Positions 59,920-64,000 of a DNA stretch of 64,000 nucleotides are shown here, one piece after another. Each line of letters begins with the position of its first letter. The stretch's first letter is position 1. The position numbers and the translations under genes were made by a program. The notes under the pieces were generated by a model that saw only the letters and a list, made by a program, of their open reading frames with translations, did no database searches and was not told where the DNA came from. The stretch is from contig JAHJCU010000004.1 of assembly GCA_018812925.1 (NCBI GenBank), positions 37,621-101,620 on the forward strand, given 5' to 3'. Source of the DNA: Candidatus Omnitrophota bacterium. Its GTDB lineage: Bacteria; CAIJMQ01.

Positions 59920-61119
59920 ATGCAAGAAAAAATAAAAGTTGTTCATATTATTACCAGATTGATACTCGGCGGAGCTCAAGAAAACACCTTATTAACAGTC
60001 GAAGGGCTCTCGAAAATTAGCGATTATGAGGTGACCTTATTTACAGGACCCCCTCTCGGCCCCGAAGGCTCGTTAGTTGAAGAAGCAAAAGAAAAAGGCC
60101 TTAGGCTCGTCCTGATAGATTGTTTAAGAAGAAACATTCATCCTTGGTTGGATTTCAAAAGCTTCTTCAAACTTTATTCTTTACTGCGAACAGGCAGTTA
60201 TCATATAGTCCATACCCATTCTTCCAAAGCCGGCATTCTAGGGCGTATAGCCGCTTGGTGTGCAGGTGTTCCGATTATAATCCACACAATACACGGACTT
60301 CCTTTTTTCCCCTATCAGAATAAATTCATGAATTTTATAACAGTAAATCTTGAGCGAATCACTGCGCTATTTACCGACAAAATAATTACCGTATGTGACA
60401 ACATGGCAAAAAAAGCACACAAGGCTAAAGTTGCGCCCTTAAATAAATTTTTAACAATATACAGTGGTATGGCATTAGACGAATTTTTAAAAGTTAAAGA
60501 AAATAAAAAATTAAAAGAAACTTTGGGAATAAAAGATAACGAACTGGTAATAGGCAAAATAGCGCGGTTATTTGAACTAAAAGGTCATAGATTTTTACTT
60601 AAGTCAGCAAAAGAAGTTATAGCCCAATTTCCAAACACAAAATTCCTGCTTATCGGGGACGGGATATTAAAAGACAAACTAGAAAAACAAGCGCTTGATT
60701 TAGGTATAGCAGATAAAATTATTTTTACAGGATTAGTCCCACGAGAAAAGATTCCCGACTACATATCAATAATGGATATCGTAGTGCACGTATCTTTAAG
60801 AGAAGGGCTTGCAAGGGCAATTCCCCAAGCCCTTGCCTGCGGTAAGCCCATTATATCATTCAATATTGACGGTGCGGATGAAATCATAAGAAACGGACAG
60901 AATGGTTTTCTACTACCTGCCCCAAATATGAGCGAAGAAGAATGGGATAGTTATGATTGCACTCAACTCACCTCTTCTATCCTGAAATTGTTACAAAATG
61001 ATAATTTAAGAAAAAAAATGGGAGATGAGGGTAGGAAAGTTGTCGACCCTATTTTTAGAGCAGAATATATGGTTGAAAAAATAGACGACCTATACAAAAA
61101 GTTGTTGAAAGAAATTTGA
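59920..61119 (+). CDS. Glycosyltransferase, family 4
   Basis: This 399-aa GT-B enzyme has KVVHIITRLILGGAQENTLL, GILGRIAAWCAGVPIIIHTI and the donor-site sequence VVHVSLREGLARAIPQALAC. I chose the ATG at 59920, which gives the usual short start. A GTG at 59863 with GAGG four bases upstream would add 19 residues without homology. It probably acts in polysaccharide synthesis, as does the GT at 46.1 kb. Confidence 0.9.
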   Translation: MQEKIKVVHIITRLILGGAQENTLLTVEGLSKISDYEVTLFTGPPLGPEGSLVEEAKEKGLRLVLIDCLRRNIHPWLDFKSFFKLYSLLRTGSYHIVHTHSSKAGILGRIAAWCAGVPIIIHTIHGLPFFPYQNKFMNFITVNLERITALFTDKIITVCDNMAKKAHKAKVAPLNKFLTIYSGMALDEFLKVKENKKLKETLGIKDNELVIGKIARLFELKGHRFLLKSAKEVIAQFPNTKFLLIGDGILKDKLEKQALDLGIADKIIFTGLVPREKIPDYISIMDIVVHVSLREGLARAIPQALACGKPIISFNIDGADEIIRNGQNGFLLPAPNMSEEEWDSYDCTQLTSSILKLLQNDNLRKKMGDEGRKVVDPIFRAEYMVEKIDDLYKKLLKEI

Positions 61120-61125
61120 AATTGT

Positions 61126-62445
61126 TTATATATCTTTCAGCAGTATATTAGCAGGTGATTTTTCTATAGTTTGATTAAATGTTTGCAAGCATTCAGAAAT
61201 CCTGTCCAATTCCTGAGACTTTATAATCGGGATGTTATCACTACCGCGTTTTTCCATAGCATCAATCACATATTTTACCGTAAGTTTATCTAGGTCCTGA
61301 GCAGGCTGATAAGCGACACTTTTATAATCGTTACGTCTTATTTCGGATACGATTCCGGCTTCGACTAATTCATATAATACGGTGTTAATCAATCTCATGG
61401 GTATTTCTAATTTATGAGAGATTTGATCCGCCATAAGAGGTTTATCGCCGCTTGCAAAATTTTTTGCCAGTAAATTGGTAGTCATCAAACTAACAAGTTT
61501 TTTAAACGAATAACTTGCTTTAAGAGAATCCGGTTCGAATTCGTATGTTTCTACATTCTGGTGAGCAAACGATATTTCGGCTCCCAGAAGAACGATGAGC
61601 CAACTAATTTGAAGCCATATAAGAAAAAGCGGGAGCGCCGCAAAACTACCGTAAATGGCTCCGTATCTTGCCAGTAACATTTGAGAACGTATATATCCCA
61701 CCTGCGCGAGCTGATAAATAGTCCCTGCAACGATTCCTCCCAAAATGGCAGACCTTAAATTGACTTTCGTGTTTGGCATAAAAACATACATAAAACTTAA
61801 AAATAACCAGATAACCATATAGGGAACAAGTTTTAAGGCAACAACAAGAAAAGGCCCTATCACGCCCAAAAGAGATATCTTCTGCATTAAAAATTCAAAC
61901 TGGCTTGTTATCGCCAAAGTAATGCTCCCGGGCATAATGATAAGGACAGGGGCGATGAGCATAATAGCAAGATAGTCGCTGAATTTTCGGGCAAAACTTC
62001 TGGATTTTTTTATCCCCCAGATATCATTAAATGAATTTTCTATGTTGCTTAACACTCTTATTACCGTCCAAAACAATAACGCAACTCCGACACCGGCAAC
62101 TACGCCGCCTTTTGTTTTTTCAAGAAGAGACTGCGCAAATTCAATAATTCTTCTTACTACTTCTTCCTGCCCCTGAAGTCGTTCCACAAGTTGTGTTTCA
62201 AGCATCTTTTCGATGCCGAAACCCTTTGCTATTCCGAATACCATAGCAACTATCGGCACAATGGCAAGCAAGGAATAAAACGTTAGCGCAGAAGCCCTGA
62301 GTTGACATTTATCCTCGTCAAATCCGCGCATTGCCAGGAGAACTATTCTCAACTGCCTTACCAATAATGAACGTCCGCGCGGAAGCTTTCTTAAGGGAAT
62401 TCTCCAGATATCAATGGTAAGAAATCTTATAAATTTTGAAATCAT
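61126..62445 (-). CDS. YihY/UPF0761 (BrkB-like) membrane protein
   Basis: This 439-aa protein has about six membrane segments in the first 290 residues and the family sequence ALTFYSLLAIVPIVAMVFGI. Other motifs are GSFAALPLFLIWLQISWLIV and LLGAEISFAHQ. The last 130 residues are cytoplasmic and resemble a winged helix (LMADQISHKLEIPMRLINTV). The role is unknown; the older RNase BN label for this family is not supported. The C-terminus ends seven bases from the glycosyltransferase stop. Confidence 0.92.
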   Translation of the reverse strand: MISKFIRFLTIDIWRIPLRKLPRGRSLLVRQLRIVLLAMRGFDEDKCQLRASALTFYSLLAIVPIVAMVFGIAKGFGIEKMLETQLVERLQGQEEVVRRIIEFAQSLLEKTKGGVVAGVGVALLFWTVIRVLSNIENSFNDIWGIKKSRSFARKFSDYLAIMLIAPVLIIMPGSITLAITSQFEFLMQKISLLGVIGPFLVVALKLVPYMVIWLFLSFMYVFMPNTKVNLRSAILGGIVAGTIYQLAQVGYIRSQMLLARYGAIYGSFAALPLFLIWLQISWLIVLLGAEISFAHQNVETYEFEPDSLKASYSFKKLVSLMTTNLLAKNFASGDKPLMADQISHKLEIPMRLINTVLYELVEAGIVSEIRRNDYKSVAYQPAQDLDKLTVKYVIDAMEKRGSDNIPIIKSQELDRISECLQTFNQTIEKSPANILLKDI

Positions 62446-62483
62446 CTTGAAATATTTTGCTTTATGAAGCGTAGTTTGTCAAG

Positions 62484-62519
62484 CCCGTTATACTGTTAGG
62501 GAAATTTCCTGTAACGGGG
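62484..62519. repeat. CCCGTTA-type palindrome, copy E6
   Basis: CCCGTTA and TAACGGGG flank AGGGAAATTTCCT, itself palindromic. The copy is only 36 bp long, in the divergent gap before the asmA-family gene. It is the shortest member of the family. Confidence 0.55.
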
Positions 62520-62629
62520 TTAGAAATCTGCCACATTATAAATTACACCTAATCCTTTGATTAAATTTCATTTTGTCGTGATAAAGTGTAAAATTATTAA
62601 TATAAAAAGTTTGCTTTAAGTTAAATCAT

Positions 62630-62657
62630 CGCCTGCTTAAAAACAGGCAGGGAGGAT
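62630..62657. repeat. G+C-rich palindrome P4 supplying a ribosome binding site
   Basis: GCCTG/CAGGC around CTTAAAAA forms a hairpin that continues into GCAGGGAGGA, the Shine-Dalgarno sequence of the asmA-family gene (ATG at 62661). CGCCTGC and GCAGGGAGGA are shared with the element in rpoN. Confidence 0.65.
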
Positions 62658-62660
62658 AAA

Positions 62661-64000
62661 ATGAAATCCAAAAAATTAGGCAAAATTCTCGGTATTATCG
62701 TCGCATCTATTTTATTGCTTATCATTATAGCAATGTTCTCGCTCAACAGTTTCTTGAAATCCGAAGTTTTCAAGAAAATCGTTATCAATAGAATAGAAAC
62801 TGCGTTGAATATCCCCGTCGAGATGGGAAGTTTTCAGACAAATATATTTTCAGGGGTTCAAATCAACAAGTTCAACATTAAAAATCCGACTGACTTCCCG
62901 GAAGGATATTCTGTAAAAACAGAAGCTATTATTTTAAAATACGATTTATATGGCCTTCTTCGTCGAAACTTCAGAATAGAAGAAATACAACTTGTACGTC
63001 CCGATATTAATCTTTTACAGAAAGATGATGGGACATGGAATCTGCCCATTACTTCATCGGACAACGGGGCAGGGTCAAGCAAAGAAGCGATGATGCTGCC
63101 ATTTATAGCGGACAACGTCCAGATAATTGACGGTAATTTAACATGGGCAAAAGTAGGAGAAACTACTTCGCTTTCAATTCAAAATTTCACGATAAGATTA
63201 AAAATTCATAGCATCAATTCTTTTCCTAATATGGATTTAAATCTTTCAGTCGGCGAAATGGACTCAACTATGATTTCCCCAATTAAAGATATAAAGGCAA
63301 ATTTAAAAACATCCGAAGGGTTGGCATCTCTTGATAATCTTTCTCTTAATATTTCAGGAGGTTCGATTGAGATGAAAGGCGATTCTACTTTACCGTCAAA
63401 AGATAAAGACGCCGAATACACCGCAACTATATCGGTAAAAAATATTGATTTGGAAACACTGATTAGCCAGTTTGTTCCCGAAGCAAAAGAATTATTAAAG
63501 GGAGTTGTTGATGCAGATATTACCATCAAAGGACAGGGATTTGACGCCAAAGCTGATATAAAATTTTCTATCCCATCGCTTTTAGTCCAAGATAAAATAA
63601 AAATAGAACAAGTAAAAGGTAATATTAATTATGCTGATTTCGATTTTATAATCTCCGATATTACTATGAACGTTTTTGGAGGTAATGTTGTAGGAAAAGG
63701 AACCGGGACACTGGCAAACATATCAAACCCCGAATTTAATTTAGCATTTAATGTTAACAATATAGACACAGGCATCGCGCTTACCGCTTTAGGACAAGAT
63801 GCTTTACTTGCTCAAGGTAAACTGTCGGGAAATATAAATGCATCAGGGAATATATCTGACATAAAAGCAGACGGCAAAATTTCTTCCGATAAACTTAATA
63901 TTAAAAAAATGGGGGACTTGACCGATATAACTGCACCATTTAGAGCAACAATAACAAAACAAGATAAAGAAGTGAATATAGACAACTTCAGCGCTAAAAT
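62661..64000 (+). CDS. AsmA-family protein, N-terminal part (3' end outside window)
   Basis: The frame is open from the ATG at 62661 to the window end (446 codons). A membrane anchor (ILGIIVASILLLIIIAMFSL, about residues 9-28) is followed by the AsmA-type start FKKIVINRIETALNIPVEMG. Long stretches of beta strands then include FRIEEIQLVRPDINLLQKDD. Such proteins form periplasmic bridges that carry phospholipid to the outer membrane in diderms. The strong GGGAGGA is part of a palindromic repeat (62630-62657). The total length is unknown. Confidence 0.88.
   Translation, partial: MKSKKLGKILGIIVASILLLIIIAMFSLNSFLKSEVFKKIVINRIETALNIPVEMGSFQTNIFSGVQINKFNIKNPTDFPEGYSVKTEAIILKYDLYGLLRRNFRIEEIQLVRPDINLLQKDDGTWNLPITSSDNGAGSSKEAMMLPFIADNVQIIDGNLTWAKVGETTSLSIQNFTIRLKIHSINSFPNMDLNLSVGEMDSTMISPIKDIKANLKTSEGLASLDNLSLNISGGSIEMKGDSTLPSKDKDAEYTATISVKNIDLETLISQFVPEAKELLKGVVDADITIKGQGFDAKADIKFSIPSLLVQDKIKIEQVKGNINYADFDFIISDITMNVFGGNVVGKGTGTLANISNPEFNLAFNVNNIDTGIALTALGQDALLAQGKLSGNINASGNISDIKADGKISSDKLNIKKMGDLTDITAPFRATITKQDKEVNIDNFSAK

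Noticed and set aside
1..64000. tRNA and rRNA genes, transposases, integrases and prophage genes
   Set aside because: I read the larger intergenic gaps and saw no tRNA-like fold with a GTTCRA loop, and none of the predicted proteins is a mobile-element enzyme.

Overview
The window is an A+T-rich bacterial chromosome segment (about 35-40 % G+C by eye) that is densely coded on both strands. It has no rRNA or tRNA gene, no insertion sequence and no CRISPR array that I can see. The cell envelope is diderm: there is a heptosyltransferase (waaF), a heptose-phosphate adenylyltransferase (rfaE2), a porin-like beta-barrel ending in Phe, an AsmA-family protein, lipoproteins and many secreted proteins. 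An AmrS-type radical SAM enzyme, ETF-beta and an acyl-CoA dehydrogenase suggest an anaerobic lifestyle. The gene mix and the repeat-rich intergenic DNA fit an uncultured candidate-phylum bacterium (Omnitrophota or a similar lineage). That placement is inference; the sequence contains no marker that proves it.

Layout. 1-6.2 kb: the 3' end of ilvD, rluD, a TudS-like protein, a short ArgA-type acetyltransferase, map and ftsK. 6.2-12 kb: a broken fragment of a beta-helix gene, yebC, an EF-G-like GTPase, hflX and a UDP-glucuronate decarboxylase. 12-17 kb: a sialidase-like secreted protein, an acyltransferase (FabD-like), and a porin with a long, structured 5' leader. 16.8-22.6 kb: a four-helix-bundle gene inside repeats, leuD, leuC, nadK, gmk, yicC and etfB. 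22.6-30 kb: an MFS transporter, four unknown or surface proteins, then acyl-CoA dehydrogenase, fabF and acpP. 30-34.8 kb: amrS, glnA, nadE and rpoN. 34.8-41.7 kb: a secreted/surface cluster of three proteins sharing a related C-terminal domain, with a glycosyltransferase and a PHP phosphoesterase. 41.7-47.2 kb: thiD2-thiE, rfaE2, acpS, alr, a TrpH-like PHP protein and a glycosyltransferase. 47-51.8 kb: an EEP nuclease/phosphatase, DUF2207, lemA and an SPFH protein. 51.9-64 kb: waaF, murA, hisD, a SYLF protein, a three-TM protein with an HD-GYP sensor, lysA, a glycosyltransferase, yihY and the 5' part of an asmA-family gene.

The most unusual aspect is the repeat content. At least four kinds of small repeat lie between genes, and several also enter genes. 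(1) Arrays of degenerate 7-bp units are often arranged as two inverted arms around a short loop. One pair of inverted arms encloses a four-helix-bundle (S23-type) gene directly behind leuD, another array lies in frame inside leuC, and others encode the ends of several genes. (2) Palindromic elements bounded by CCCCGTTAGA and TCTAACGGGG supply the stop codons of ilvD and gmk and cover the start of nadK. (3) A roughly 65-bp triple-hairpin repeat occurs twice, almost identical. (4) Small G+C-rich palindromes related to one another lie in frame in rpoN, in the acyltransferase and in a glycosyltransferase, and one forms the ribosome binding site of the asmA-family gene. The heptad repeats together with the four-helix-bundle gene are my best candidate for an undescribed system.
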